Shown here piece after piece: positions 40,324 through 49,422 of a stretch of 64,000 nt of DNA. This DNA comes from an uncultured Nesterenkonia sp. GTDB lineage: Bacteria > Actinomycetota > Actinomycetes > Actinomycetales > Micrococcaceae. Position 1 is the stretch's first letter, and every line of letters starts with the position of its first letter. Where the stretch lies: assembly GCA_946222885.1 (NCBI GenBank), contig CAMIAK010000007.1:62001-126000 (forward strand). The letters run 5' to 3'. The notes under the pieces were generated by a model, which made no database searches, had not been told where the DNA came from, and saw nothing but the letters and a program-made list of their open reading frames with translations. Both the position numbers and the translations under genes were made by a program.

Positions 40324-41649
40324 ATGGGACTTCAGACCCCGCGGGCTGCACCGTCGCAGAACACCTCCCAGCTGGAGGCGCAGCAGCTTGCCTTCCTGGA
40401 GTCCTATGACGCCCATTCGCCGATCGCTGTGGCGATCCAGCATTCAGGGGTCTACGCCACCTCCATCCAGCTGGAGTCCGTCCAGCACCGCCCCGGGGCC
40501 GGGGTCACCGGCATCTACCGGGTGGCCACCGCACGCCCGGTGATGCCCAGCGCCTGGTCTGCAGGGGTCTACACGCAGACCTCGGACCATGTGGACGAGC
40601 TCTACGTGGGGATGACCACCGAGCCGGTCCCGCAGGACGCCCACGGCGTGGTCTTCTCGCACAGCCCCTACGGCCCGCTGGCCGTCTGGCAGCATCCGCT
40701 GGACCCCGCCCTGCCGGGCCTGCGGCTGGCCACCGACCCGGCCGCGGTCGCCGAGCACTGGGGCTTCGGGAAGACCCTGACCGCTCTGGAGACCATCAGC
40801 TACCGGCCGCTGCGCCGGGCGGTGATCGCCGCGGACTTCGACGACGGCACCCGGCTCTACCTCAAGGTGCTGCGCAGCGGGCGGGCCGCAGACCTCGACG
40901 CCCGGCACCGGATGCTGCTCTCGGCCGGGATCCCCGCCCCGCGGCCGCTGCGGGAGCCGGTGGCCGACGTCGTCGCGCTGGGTGAGGGTGCAGGCATCTC
41001 GCTGGCCGAGCATTTCCTGGCCGACGGCGGCGTGCACCTGGCCCCGGAGCAGTTCATGGGGCTGCTGGACCGGATGCCCGCCGAGGTGATGACCCTGCCG
41101 GCCCGCGACGCCTGGACCGACCGGCTGCCGGCCTACGCCGCGGCCGCGGCCTCCGCCCTGCCGCACTGCACCGAGCGGATCCGGGCGCTGGAGGCGATGA
41201 TCCTGGGTGGGCTTCCGCACACCGACCGCGGCCCGGCCGTGCCCACCCACGGCGACTTCTATGAGGCGAACCTGCTCATGGACGGCAGCACGATCTCCTG
41301 CCTGCTGGACGTGGACTCACTGGGCCCGGGCCACCGGGTGGACGACCTGGCCTGCTTCCTGGGACACCTGGCGGTGCTCCCCGCGGTGGATCCCCGCTAT
41401 GTGCACGCCCCGGCGGCCTTCGACCGTTTCGCCCGGTCCTTCGCGCAGACGGTGGACCCGGTGGCGCTGCAGCTGCGTGCGGCCTCGGTGGCGCTGTCCC
41501 TGGTGGCCGGGGCCCGGGACACCCGCCGCACCGGCTGGGAGGCCCAGGCCGAGCACCGGCTGACCTGCGCAGAGGCCCTGCTGGGGCTCACCGCCCCGGG
41601 ACCAGCTCTTCCTCAGTGGCCAGCCGGTATCCCGCCCCGCGCACGGTGA
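40324..41649 (+). CDS. APH-family phosphotransferase
   Basis: Kinase-like protein of 441 residues. The aminoglycoside-phosphotransferase catalytic region is PTHGDFYEANLLM (His-Gly-Asp with the metal Asn) followed by LLDVDSLGPGHRVDDLACF, which supplies the second metal ligand; the small lobe with a Lys (RLYLKVLRSGR) precedes it. Maltokinase, choline kinase or antibiotic kinase functions are all possible in this superfamily and cannot be separated here. It is 27 bases after the membrane protein gene and overlaps the convergent response regulator gene by 62 bases. Confidence 0.8.
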   Translation: MGLQTPRAAPSQNTSQLEAQQLAFLESYDAHSPIAVAIQHSGVYATSIQLESVQHRPGAGVTGIYRVATARPVMPSAWSAGVYTQTSDHVDELYVGMTTEPVPQDAHGVVFSHSPYGPLAVWQHPLDPALPGLRLATDPAAVAEHWGFGKTLTALETISYRPLRRAVIAADFDDGTRLYLKVLRSGRAADLDARHRMLLSAGIPAPRPLREPVADVVALGEGAGISLAEHFLADGGVHLAPEQFMGLLDRMPAEVMTLPARDAWTDRLPAYAAAAASALPHCTERIRALEAMILGGLPHTDRGPAVPTHGDFYEANLLMDGSTISCLLDVDSLGPGHRVDDLACFLGHLAVLPAVDPRYVHAPAAFDRFARSFAQTVDPVALQLRAASVALSLVAGARDTRRTGWEAQAEHRLTCAEALLGLTAPGPALPQWPAGIPPRAR

Positions 41650-42301
41650 CGATCCGTTCGCTGCCCAGCTTGTTGCGCAGGTAGCGGATGTAGACGTCGA
41701 CGACGTTGGAGCTGGTGTCCGCCGCGCCGTCCCAGACCATGTCCAGCAGCTGCTCCCGGGAGAGGACCTGCCGGGGGTGGTCCAGCAGCACCTCCGCCAG
41801 GGCGAACTCCCGTGCGGAGAGCTCCACCGGCCGGCCCTCCACGGAGGCCTGGCGGGTCTGCAGGTCCAGGCGGACCCCCAGGTGCTCGAGCTGCTCGGGC
41901 TCCTCCCAGCCGGCGCTGCCCGGCGCTGCCGCCGCCTCCTCGCCGCTCTTCAGCCGCAGCTTCACCCGGGCGATCAGCTCCTCCACGCGGAAGGGCTTGG
42001 ACATGTAGTCCTGGGCCCCGGAGGAGAGGCCCTGGACGGTGTCCCCCACGGAGGTGCGGGCGGTCAGGATGATCACCGGGACCTCGTCGCCGGTGGAACG
42101 GATCTTCTCCAGCACCTCGAAGCCGTCCATCTGGGGCAGCCCCAGGTCCAGGATCACCAGGTCGAAGGAGCCGTTGGCCAGCTGGACGATCGCCTCGGTG
42201 CCGCTGCGCGCCCGCTCGGAGCCGAAGCCGGCCGCCTTCAGCCCCTTGGCGATGAAGGAGGCGATGCGCTCCTCATCCTCGACGATCAGAATCTGGCTCA
42301 T
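41588..42301 (-). CDS. OmpR-family response regulator
   Basis: Response regulator of 237 residues. The receiver domain has the acidic pocket VEDEE, phosphoacceptor Asp52 (VILDLGLPQMDG), Thr in ILTAR and Lys in SKPF; the winged helix at about 140-230 has LSAREFALAEVLL and the loop VDVYIRYLRNKLG. ATG 42301 overlaps the kinase stop (ATGA); the longer open frame lies inside the kinase gene. Third gene of a TPR protein / kinase / regulator operon. Its C-terminal codons overlap the APH gene by 62 bases. Confidence 0.93.
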   Translation of the reverse strand: MSQILIVEDEERIASFIAKGLKAAGFGSERARSGTEAIVQLANGSFDLVILDLGLPQMDGFEVLEKIRSTGDEVPVIILTARTSVGDTVQGLSSGAQDYMSKPFRVEELIARVKLRLKSGEEAAAAPGSAGWEEPEQLEHLGVRLDLQTRQASVEGRPVELSAREFALAEVLLDHPRQVLSREQLLDMVWDGAADTSSNVVDVYIRYLRNKLGSERIVTVRGAGYRLATEEELVPGR

Positions 42302-43752
42302 CCGTTCTCCTCCTGTGTCTGCCCGACCAGATGGTCCACCGGCAGGACCATGGTAAAGATGGATCCGCGTCCGGGCAGGGACTCCACGCGGACCTCGCCG
42401 CCGTGCAGCCGGGCGATGGTGTCCACGATGGTCAGCCCGAGCCCCGACCCCTCGGCGCGCTGGGAGTTCGAGCCGCGGGAGAAGCGCGAGAAGATCGTCT
42501 CCTGGTCCTCCGGGGTGATCCCGGCCCCGGCGTCCTTGACCCACAGGTAGAGGGTGCCGCGGTGGACGGCAGATCCCAGGGAGATGGGGGAGCCGGCTGA
42601 AGAGAACTTCACCGCGTTGTGGGCCAGCTGCAGCCAGGCCTGGGTGATCCGCTGGGCGTCCAGCGGCACCACGGTGCGCGCCTGGGAGTCCAGGCTCCAG
42701 TCACGCTCGCCCAGGGTGACGGCCTTCTCGTACACCTGCTCGGTGAGCAGGTCGACGTCGGAGGAGGCCAGGGAGAGGAATCCGCGCTGGTCGGACTTCG
42801 CCAGGGTGACCAGGTCCTCGACCAGCCGGCTCATCCGGTCCAGCTCGTCCACCGCCAGCTCGGCGGTCTGCCGGACGTCCTGGGGGTCCTCGGCGTCGAT
42901 GAGCTCCAGGTGCCCGCGCACGATCGTCACCGGGGTGCGCAGCTCGTGGCCGACGTCGTCGAGCAGCTGCCGCTGGGAGGTCACCGCCGTCTCCAGGCGA
43001 TCCAGCATCTGGTTGACGGTCACGGCCAGCTCGCCCAGATCGTCCTTGGTGCGCACCGGGATGCGCCGGGAGATGTCCTCCTCGGTGATGGACTGGGCGG
43101 TGCGGCGCAGCAGGCGCACCGGCTGCAGCAGCCGGCCCACCAGGAGCCAGCCCAGCGTTCCGGTGACCACGACGGCGGCCGCCCCGATCCCGGCGTAGGT
43201 GAGGAAGGTGCGGTGCAGCGCGGCCATGCCGGCGTCGACGTCGAAGGCCAGCACGAAGTGGGTGGGCTCGGCGTCCTCGGACATCATCACCGGCACGATG
43301 ACCGCCCGGTAGGTGCTCTGCGAGGTCTCCGCGGTGCGGATGCGATGCTCGTCGATGGGCAGCTGCGACTCGATCCACGCGAGGAACTCGGGGTCCTCCT
43401 CCAGGCGCACCGGCAGCGACTCGTTGGCGAACCAGCGGACCTGGCCGTCCCGGACGGCCACCATGGACTCGTTCTCAGCCAGGATCATCCCGGAGACGGT
43501 GGTGTGGATGAACTCGTCCGCGGTGCTCCAGGGCTCCCCGGTGGTCGGGTTGACCGACTGCTCGCCGCGCTGGATGAACTCGGTGATGGTCCGGCCCAGC
43601 GAGTCGTCCATGGAGCGGTGCAGCTCGGCGCGCTGGAGCAGGTAGGCGGCGGTGCCGGCCAGCACCAGGGTCAGCACGGTCAGGAAGACCATGAACCCCA
43701 GGACGCGGGCGCGCACGCTCAGCCGGAGGGTCTGCCTCAGCCGCCGCCTCAC
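42298..43752 (-). CDS. Sensor histidine kinase (HAMP, HisKA)
   Basis: Membrane kinase of 484 residues. Helix 1 is about 17-39 and helix 2 about 186-206, flanking an extracellular sensor of about 145 residues; a HAMP segment follows (LLQPVRLLRRTAQSITEE), then the phospho-His269 box (DDVGHELRTPVTIV) and the catalytic domain with LAHNAVKF, DAGAGI and GSGLGLTI. The start is a GTG at 43752, overlapping the TPR gene stop (GTGA). It presumably phosphorylates the regulator encoded next. The signal is unknown. Confidence 0.92.
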   Translation of the reverse strand: MRRRLRQTLRLSVRARVLGFMVFLTVLTLVLAGTAAYLLQRAELHRSMDDSLGRTITEFIQRGEQSVNPTTGEPWSTADEFIHTTVSGMILAENESMVAVRDGQVRWFANESLPVRLEEDPEFLAWIESQLPIDEHRIRTAETSQSTYRAVIVPVMMSEDAEPTHFVLAFDVDAGMAALHRTFLTYAGIGAAAVVVTGTLGWLLVGRLLQPVRLLRRTAQSITEEDISRRIPVRTKDDLGELAVTVNQMLDRLETAVTSQRQLLDDVGHELRTPVTIVRGHLELIDAEDPQDVRQTAELAVDELDRMSRLVEDLVTLAKSDQRGFLSLASSDVDLLTEQVYEKAVTLGERDWSLDSQARTVVPLDAQRITQAWLQLAHNAVKFSSAGSPISLGSAVHRGTLYLWVKDAGAGITPEDQETIFSRFSRGSNSQRAEGSGLGLTIVDTIARLHGGEVRVESLPGRGSIFTMVLPVDHLVGQTQEENG

Positions 43753-45476
43753 GGTCTGATGCGCCGTTTCAGCCGGGTCAGCTCCCGGCGGAGCTGGGCG
43801 GCCTCATCGGCACGGCCCAGCTTCATCAGAGCGTCGATCCGGCCCTCCAGGGTCTCTGCGGAGAGTTCGGCGTCGGACTCCCGGTGGTCGGCGGCCATGC
43901 GGAAGATGGCCTCGGCCTCCTCGGCGCGGTCCATCTCCAGCAGCACCTTCGCGGCGAAGACCTCGGCCTCGGCGGCTGCTCCGTCGTCATCGGCCTCGGT
44001 GAAGAGATCCGCCGCGTGCAGGGCGGCGGAGACGGCCTCGGTGCCCTGTCCCAGCGCCAGGCGGCCGCGGGCCAGCGTGTCGGTGATGTCGGCGATCTGC
44101 CACTCGGTGCCGTGCTCCCGGGCGATCTCCAGGGCGCGGTGAAGGTGGGGCAGCCCGGAGGGCTCCGCCTGGCGGGTGAGCAGATGTCCCAGCGAGTGCA
44201 GGGCCTGCAGCAGCATCAGCGGGTCCTGGTCATCGGACTGCTGGGCCAGCCGGAGCCCCTCCTCATAGTGGGTGCGGGCGCTCTCGGCACGCTCCAGGGA
44301 GGCGGCCAGGGCGCCGGCGGCCAGATGGGCGCGCACGGCCTCCTCCGGCTCCTGGGAGGAGAGGAAGAGCTCGGCGGCCTCCTCCCAGTGGGCCATCGCC
44401 TCCAGGGGACGGCGCTGCTGTGTGACGGCGTGGCCGAGACCCATGAGCGCGCGGCCGCGGGTGGAGAGGTCCTCCTCCGTGCCGGCCAGCCGGACGGAGA
44501 GCCCGTCCAGGACCTTCTCGGCCTCCTCATGGCGCTGCAGCTCCAACAGCTGCTGGCCCAGAGCCAGGGAGAGCATGCGGGATTCGTCGAACTCGCCGAG
44601 CTCGGCCTGCTGGACGGCGACCTTCCAGGCCAGCACCGAGACCTCGCCGTCCTCCAGGGCGGCGGTCATCCCGGCCAGCAGGGCCGCGGCGGAGGCCGCT
44701 CCCTTGCGCACCCCGCAGGCGGCGTAGAGCTCCACGGAGTGCATGGCGTCCTCCATGGCCTCCTCGTGGCGCTCCTGGTGATGATGGATGGTGGCCCGGA
44801 GCATGGCCATCGCTCCGCGGACTGCGCGGTTGGAGGGTGCGGACATGACCTGGTCGGCGACCTTCAGGGCTCCCTCGGAGTCCCCGGAGAGCAGCAGGCC
44901 GTGGGCCAGGAACATCCGGGAGCCGGCCAGCGCCTCCGGGCGGTCCTGCTGCTCGAGGATCTCACAGGCCTCCTGCACCAGGGGGAGGGCCGCCTGCGGG
45001 CCTTCGTCATGGAGGACCCGGACGGCCAGGGAGGAGAGGACATCGGCCAGGACCAGCGAGCCGGGAGCCTCAGTGCGGAGATCTCCGGCCAGGCGCTGGA
45101 GGATCTCGCCCTCGACGCGGTCCGGCTCACGCAGCAGCATCCCGCCCAGCTGCTCCTCCACGCCTGCCTGGTGGGTGCGGCCCAGTGCGCGCAGCAGCGC
45201 GATGCGTTCACGGATATGGGGTGCGGCCTGCTCGGAGTCCCCGCGCATCTCATGGACCCCGGAGAGGATGCGCAGCAGCATCAGCCGGTTCTCCGGCTCC
45301 TGGGAGCCGCGGGCGTCGAGGCCGCGGGAGGCGGCCTCCGCGGCGGCGGTGTAGCGCTCGCCGTAGGCGGCCTCATAGGCGAGGTCCACCCAGCCCCGGG
45401 CAGTCTCCGCGGTGGGGGAGCCGTCCGAAGGCTGATGGAGCACGCTGCGCAGGCGTTCCAGGAGCTCACCGGTCAT
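43749..45476 (-). CDS. Tetratricopeptide-repeat protein
   Basis: Alpha-helical protein of 575 residues composed of TPR-like repeats over most of its length (for example ALMGLGHAVTQQRRPLEAMA, AHLAAGALAASLERAESA, FAAKVLLEMDRAEEAEAIF). No signal peptide or membrane segment, so cytoplasmic. ATG 45476 is preceded by TACCCT seven bases upstream; the open frame continues to 46601 across the lipoprotein gene on the other strand and that part is not coding. It is first in an operon with the kinase and regulator (GTGA overlap), so it may modulate that signalling pair. Confidence 0.78.
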   Translation of the reverse strand: MTGELLERLRSVLHQPSDGSPTAETARGWVDLAYEAAYGERYTAAAEAASRGLDARGSQEPENRLMLLRILSGVHEMRGDSEQAAPHIRERIALLRALGRTHQAGVEEQLGGMLLREPDRVEGEILQRLAGDLRTEAPGSLVLADVLSSLAVRVLHDEGPQAALPLVQEACEILEQQDRPEALAGSRMFLAHGLLLSGDSEGALKVADQVMSAPSNRAVRGAMAMLRATIHHHQERHEEAMEDAMHSVELYAACGVRKGAASAAALLAGMTAALEDGEVSVLAWKVAVQQAELGEFDESRMLSLALGQQLLELQRHEEAEKVLDGLSVRLAGTEEDLSTRGRALMGLGHAVTQQRRPLEAMAHWEEAAELFLSSQEPEEAVRAHLAAGALAASLERAESARTHYEEGLRLAQQSDDQDPLMLLQALHSLGHLLTRQAEPSGLPHLHRALEIAREHGTEWQIADITDTLARGRLALGQGTEAVSAALHAADLFTEADDDGAAAEAEVFAAKVLLEMDRAEEAEAIFRMAADHRESDAELSAETLEGRIDALMKLGRADEAAQLRRELTRLKRRIRP

Positions 45477-45496
45477 CCTTCCAAGGGTAGCGCGTC

Positions 45497-45502
45497 TAGA
45501 AT
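45497..45502 (+). promoter_or_regulatory. -10 of the leaderless lipoprotein gene
   Basis: TAGAAT ends seven bases before ATG 45510. The divergent TPR gene has TACCCT seven bases before its own ATG, so two leaderless promoters sit back to back in 33 bases of intergenic DNA. Confidence 0.5.
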
Positions 45503-45509
45503 CGTGGGC

Positions 45510-46508
45510 ATGACTTCTTCCTCCGGAGCTGCCCTGCGGCAGCGCCTGATGGTGACACTGGGGACCGGCGCTCTGGCCCTGACCGCCTGCTCCGGGCCGC
45601 CCCCGGCCGAGGAGCCCACCGGCGACGCCGCTGACCAGGCCTGGAACCTGCTGGTGGGGGAGCACCCGCTGGACCGGGCCGTGGCCCATGTCTATTCCCT
45701 GGCGCTGAACTCCCGCGAGGTGCCGACCCTGGTGGAGGAGCGTGAGGCCGACCCGGCCTCCCTGGTGGAGATGCTCGGGCAGGAGGAAGAGGGGGAGGGC
45801 CATCAGATGCTGGTGGCCCGGACCATGTCCCTGGCGGAGGCGCTGGACCCGGAGGGCTATGAGGAGCTGATCTCCCCGGCGGTGGAGGGGGCCGCCCCGG
45901 CGGCCGCCCCTGAGGATCTGACCGGGCTGCTCTCGGAGGCGCTGACCGAGGCCGAGCAGCTGGAGCCCTCCAGCGGGGTGCTGGCCAATGCGCTGGTCAT
46001 CACCAGCATCACCGCCGAGCTGCACGAGATCTCCTCCGACGCCGAGGAGGCCGATGACCCGGCCTTCGCCCAGGCCTGCGACGAGTTCCAGCTGGGGGTC
46101 CGGGAGGACCTGCCGGACCCGGCTCCGCTGCTGGAGGAGCTCTACGGATGCCAGCCGGCGGAGATCGTGGAGGGTTCGGAGTCCGAGCTGCTGGAGCAGC
46201 TGATCAGCGCAGACATCGAGGCGGCCCTGCTGACCTCTTCGCATCCGCAGATCTCCCAGAACGCGCTGATCTCCCTGTCCGACACCGAGCGGGCCTTCCC
46301 GGAGGAGCAGTTCGTCCCGGTGGTGGAGCAGGCGATCGCAGACGAGGTGCCCGGCGTCGTCGAGGAGATCTCCGAGGATCTCGACGACGAGGCGCTGGTG
46401 GAGCTGCGCCGGCTCATCGACGGTGAGGACGGGCTGGCGCCCCAGGAGGCCGCCGAGTACTGGCTGGTGGACAACGACTACATCGCCGAGCCGGAGGACT
46501 GGGGCTGA
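45510..46508 (+). CDS. Putative lipoprotein, unknown function
   Basis: Protein of 332 residues. The signal peptide has a hydrophobic core LMVTLGTGALAL and the lipobox LTAC, so Cys27 would be lipidated. The mature part is strongly acidic and helical, with two further cysteines (QACDEF and YGCQPAE) that could pair. A region resembling a DUF4439-type ferritin-like domain is possible but not demonstrable by eye. ATG 45510 follows TAGAAT by seven bases with no Shine-Dalgarno. It is divergent from the TPR-kinase operon and could report to it; that is inference. Confidence 0.65.
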   Translation: MTSSSGAALRQRLMVTLGTGALALTACSGPPPAEEPTGDAADQAWNLLVGEHPLDRAVAHVYSLALNSREVPTLVEEREADPASLVEMLGQEEEGEGHQMLVARTMSLAEALDPEGYEELISPAVEGAAPAAAPEDLTGLLSEALTEAEQLEPSSGVLANALVITSITAELHEISSDAEEADDPAFAQACDEFQLGVREDLPDPAPLLEELYGCQPAEIVEGSESELLEQLISADIEAALLTSSHPQISQNALISLSDTERAFPEEQFVPVVEQAIADEVPGVVEEISEDLDDEALVELRRLIDGEDGLAPQEAAEYWLVDNDYIAEPEDWG

Positions 46509-46549
46509 GCCTGGAGTCTCCTGAATCCCTTCACGTGTCGGCTTTTCAG

Positions 46550-46561
46550 ATTGTTGACAAT
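46550..46561. promoter_or_regulatory. Operator candidate ATTGT-TG-ACAAT
   Basis: A perfect 12-base palindrome before the first aminotransferase gene. It lies six bases upstream of the -10-like CAGAAT (46567-46572), inside the expected -35/-10 spacer, where a repressor would bind. The second copy of the gene has no equivalent site. Confidence 0.45.
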
Positions 46562-46578
46562 TAGGGCAGAATCTCTCC

Positions 46579-47817
46579 ATGGAGGAATTCGAGGACTTCA
46601 CCCAGGCTCAGAAGCTCCGCAACGTCCGCTATGACGTCCGCGGGCCCATCGCGGAGGAGGCCGCACGCCTCGAACGCGCCGGACACCGGATCACCAAGCT
46701 GAACATCGGCAATATGGCGCCCTTCGGATTCGAAGCCCCGGACTCGATCCTGGTGGACATGATCAAGCACCTGCCCACTGCGCAGGGCTACTCCGACTCC
46801 GCCGGGATCTACTCCGCCCGGACCGCCGTGGCGCAGTACTACCAGACCAAGGGGATGCGCGACGCCGACGTCGACGACGTCTACCTGGGCAACGGAGTCT
46901 CCGAGCTGATCACCATCACTCTGCAGGCGCTGATCAACCCCGGTGATGAGATCCTCATCCCGGCACCTGACTACCCGCTGTGGAGCGGGCTGACCTCCCT
47001 CTACCAGGGCACCCCGGTGCACTACATCTGCGATGAGCAGAACCACTGGTGGCCGGACCCCGAGGAGATCGAGTCCAAGGTCACCGACCGCACCAAGGCG
47101 CTGGTGCTGATCAACCCGAACAACCCCACAGGCGCCGTCTACCCCCGGGAGATCCTGGAGGCGATGGTCGACATCTGCCGGCGGCACAACCTGATGCTGC
47201 TCGCCGACGAGATCTACGAGAAGATCGTCTACGACGGCGCGGAGATGATCAACGCCTGCACGCTCTCCGACGACGTCTTCACCATCACCTACTCGGGCCT
47301 CTCCAAGACCTGGCGGGTGGCTGGGTACCGCTCCGGATGGATGTACATCTCCGGGCCCAAGCATCGGGCGAAGAACTACCTGGAGGGGCTGCAGCTGATG
47401 TCGAATCTGCGGATGTGCCCCAATGTGCCCGGCCAGCACGCGGTGCAGACCGCGCTGGGCGGCTACCAGTCCATCGATGAGTTCATCCATCCGGGCGGGC
47501 GGCTCTACGAGCAGCGCAGCGTGGCCTATAAGCTCCTGGCCGACATCGAGGGTGTTGAGGTCGAACAGATGGACGGGGCCATGTATCTCTTCCCGCGGCT
47601 GGACCCGGAGATCTACCCGATCGAGAACGACGAGGCCTTCGTGATCGAGCTGCTGCGCCAGCAGAAGATCCTGGTCTCCCACGGGCGGGCGTTCAACTGG
47701 ATCGACGATCAGCACTTCCGCCTGGTGACCCTGCCCGCGGTGGAGGAGCTGGAGGAGGCCATCGCCGGCATCGCAGACTTCCTGGCGGAGTACCGCGACG
47801 CCGTGACGAGGGGTTAG
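46579..47817 (+). CDS. AlaA-like PLP-dependent aminotransferase, copy 1
   Basis: Class I/II aminotransferase of 412 residues in the AlaA (glutamate-pyruvate) group. It begins with RNVRYDVRGPIAEEAARLE and LNIGNMAPFGF, which is typical of AlaA; the PLP lysine is in SGLSKTWRVAG; NPNNPTGAVY and the Arg near the end (HFRLVTLP) bind the cofactor and substrate. It probably makes alanine from pyruvate and glutamate. ATG 46579 follows CAGAAT by six bases without a Shine-Dalgarno. A second, similar gene follows 79 bases downstream. Confidence 0.9.
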   Translation: MEEFEDFTQAQKLRNVRYDVRGPIAEEAARLERAGHRITKLNIGNMAPFGFEAPDSILVDMIKHLPTAQGYSDSAGIYSARTAVAQYYQTKGMRDADVDDVYLGNGVSELITITLQALINPGDEILIPAPDYPLWSGLTSLYQGTPVHYICDEQNHWWPDPEEIESKVTDRTKALVLINPNNPTGAVYPREILEAMVDICRRHNLMLLADEIYEKIVYDGAEMINACTLSDDVFTITYSGLSKTWRVAGYRSGWMYISGPKHRAKNYLEGLQLMSNLRMCPNVPGQHAVQTALGGYQSIDEFIHPGGRLYEQRSVAYKLLADIEGVEVEQMDGAMYLFPRLDPEIYPIENDEAFVIELLRQQKILVSHGRAFNWIDDQHFRLVTLPAVEELEEAIAGIADFLAEYRDAVTRG

Positions 47818-47896
47818 AGAGGGTGACGCGGGGCGGGGGAGGACTCGGGGGCTGAAACACCCGCATGCACCGGCCCGGATGGTGCAAGATGAACAG

Positions 47897-49147
47897 ATGC
47901 AGGAATTCAAGGAGTTCACCCAGTCACCCAAGCTCCAGGACGTCCGCTACGACGTCCGCGGCCCGATCGCCCAGGAGGCGGCCCGGCTGGAGCGCGAGGG
48001 GCATAAGATCACCCGGCTGAACATCGGCAACCCTGCGCCCTTCGGGTTCGAGGCCCCGGACTCGATCCTGCAGCAGATGATCGCCAAGCTGCCCACCGCC
48101 CAGGGCTACTCCGACTCCCGCGGCATCTACACCGCCCGCCAGGCCGTGGCCCAGTACTACCAGTCCCGAGGGATGACCGACGCCGGCCCGGACGACGTCT
48201 ACCTGGGCAACGGAGTCTCCGAGCTGATCACCATGGTGCTCACCGCGCTGACCGCCTCCGGCGACGAGATCCTCATCCCCGCCCCGGACTACCCGCTGTG
48301 GACCGGGGCCACCAAGCTGGCCGGGGGCACTGCTGTGCACTACATCTGCGATGAGCAGAACTCCTGGTGGCCGGATCCCGCCGAGGTCGAGTCCAAGGTC
48401 ACCGACCGCACCAAGGCGCTGGTGCTGATCAACCCGAACAACCCCACAGGCGCCGTCTACCCCCGGGAGATCCTGGAGGCGATGGTCGACATCTGCCGGC
48501 GGCACAACCTGATGCTGCTGGCTGACGAGATCTACGAGAACATCACCTATGACGGGGCCGAGGCCCTCAACGCCTGCACAGTGGCCCGGGAGACCGGCGA
48601 CGACGTGGTCACCATCAGCTTCTCCGGACTCTCGAAGACCTGGCGGGTGGCCGGGTTCCGCTCCGGCTGGATCTACGTCTCAGGGCCCAAGCACCGTGCC
48701 GCCAGCTTCCTGGAGGGCTTCGAGCTGCTGGCCAATATGCGCATGTGCGCCAACGTCCCGGCCCAGTACGCCATCCAGGTCGCCCTGGGCGGCTACCAGT
48801 CCATCGAAGAGCTGGTCCTGCCCCAGGGCAGGCTCTACGAGCAGCGGACCACCGCCCACCGGATGCTCTCCGAGATCGAGGGGGTCACGGTCAACCAGGC
48901 CGACGGCGCGCTCTACCTCTTCCCGCGGCTGGACCCGGAGATCTACCCGATCCAGGACGACGAGGCCTTCGTGATCGAGCTGCTGCGGCAGAAGAAGATC
49001 CTGGTCTCCCACGGGCGGGCGTTCAACTGGATCGATGACCAGCACTTCCGTCTGGTGACCCTGCCCAGCGTCGAAGACCTCGAGGACGCGATCGGCCGGA
49101 TCGGTGAGTTCCTCAGCGCCTACCGCGACGCCGCCGCCCGGGCCTGA
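47897..49147 (+). CDS. AlaA-like PLP-dependent aminotransferase, copy 2
   Basis: A 416-residue protein closely similar to the preceding one along its length, with LNIGNPAPFGF, NPNNPTGAVY, the PLP lysine in SGLSKTWRVAG and HFRLVTLP. ATG 47897 is chosen because CAAGAT lies six bases upstream, the same layout as copy 1, and the protein then begins MQEFKEF, matching MEEFEDF; ATG 47879 would add six residues. Bases 48387-48519 are identical to 47069-47201 of copy 1. Alanine synthesis is the likely role; differing substrate ranges are possible. Confidence 0.9.
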   Translation: MQEFKEFTQSPKLQDVRYDVRGPIAQEAARLEREGHKITRLNIGNPAPFGFEAPDSILQQMIAKLPTAQGYSDSRGIYTARQAVAQYYQSRGMTDAGPDDVYLGNGVSELITMVLTALTASGDEILIPAPDYPLWTGATKLAGGTAVHYICDEQNSWWPDPAEVESKVTDRTKALVLINPNNPTGAVYPREILEAMVDICRRHNLMLLADEIYENITYDGAEALNACTVARETGDDVVTISFSGLSKTWRVAGFRSGWIYVSGPKHRAASFLEGFELLANMRMCANVPAQYAIQVALGGYQSIEELVLPQGRLYEQRTTAHRMLSEIEGVTVNQADGALYLFPRLDPEIYPIQDDEAFVIELLRQKKILVSHGRAFNWIDDQHFRLVTLPSVEDLEDAIGRIGEFLSAYRDAAARA

Positions 49148-49170
49148 TCGGACGAAGCCAGGGCAGGGCC

Positions 49171-49422
49171 TCAGCCCTCGGGAGTGTCCAGGCTCTGCCG
49201 GACCTCCTCCAGGCGTGCCTTGGCGCCGTCGAGCCAGCGCTCACAGCGGTCGGCGAGGGCCTCCCCGCGCTGCCACAGGGCCAGCGAATCCTCCAGCGGA
49301 GCGCCGCCGGTCTCCAGCTTGGTGACCACGGCGATCAGCTCCTCCCGGGCCTGCTCGTAGGACATCTGCTCCACGTCCTCCAGCCGGGCCGCGGCGAAGG
49401 AGGCTTCGGTGTTCTCGCTCAT
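49171..49422 (-). CDS. xseB: Exodeoxyribonuclease VII small subunit
   Basis: Protein of 83 residues with the XseB core MSYEQAREELIAVVTKLETG and APLEDSLALWQRGEALADRC. It binds XseA to form exonuclease VII, which degrades single-stranded DNA. ATG 49422 overlaps the xseA stop (ATGA). It converges on the second aminotransferase gene with 23 bases between. Confidence 0.95.
   Translation of the reverse strand: MSENTEASFAAARLEDVEQMSYEQAREELIAVVTKLETGGAPLEDSLALWQRGEALADRCERWLDGAKARLEEVRQSLDTPEG

Noticed and set aside
43884..45509. Long plus-strand open frame running into the lipoprotein gene (874 codons in total)
   Set aside because: It lies opposite the TPR gene, its translation is Gly/Gln/His-rich shadow sequence, and the true gene begins at ATG 45510 with a signal peptide and its own -10.
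46551..46572. TTGACA of the palindrome before the first aminotransferase as a -35 element
   Set aside because: It is only about eight bases from the CAGAAT -10, far too close; it is better read as part of the ATTGT-TG-ACAAT operator.
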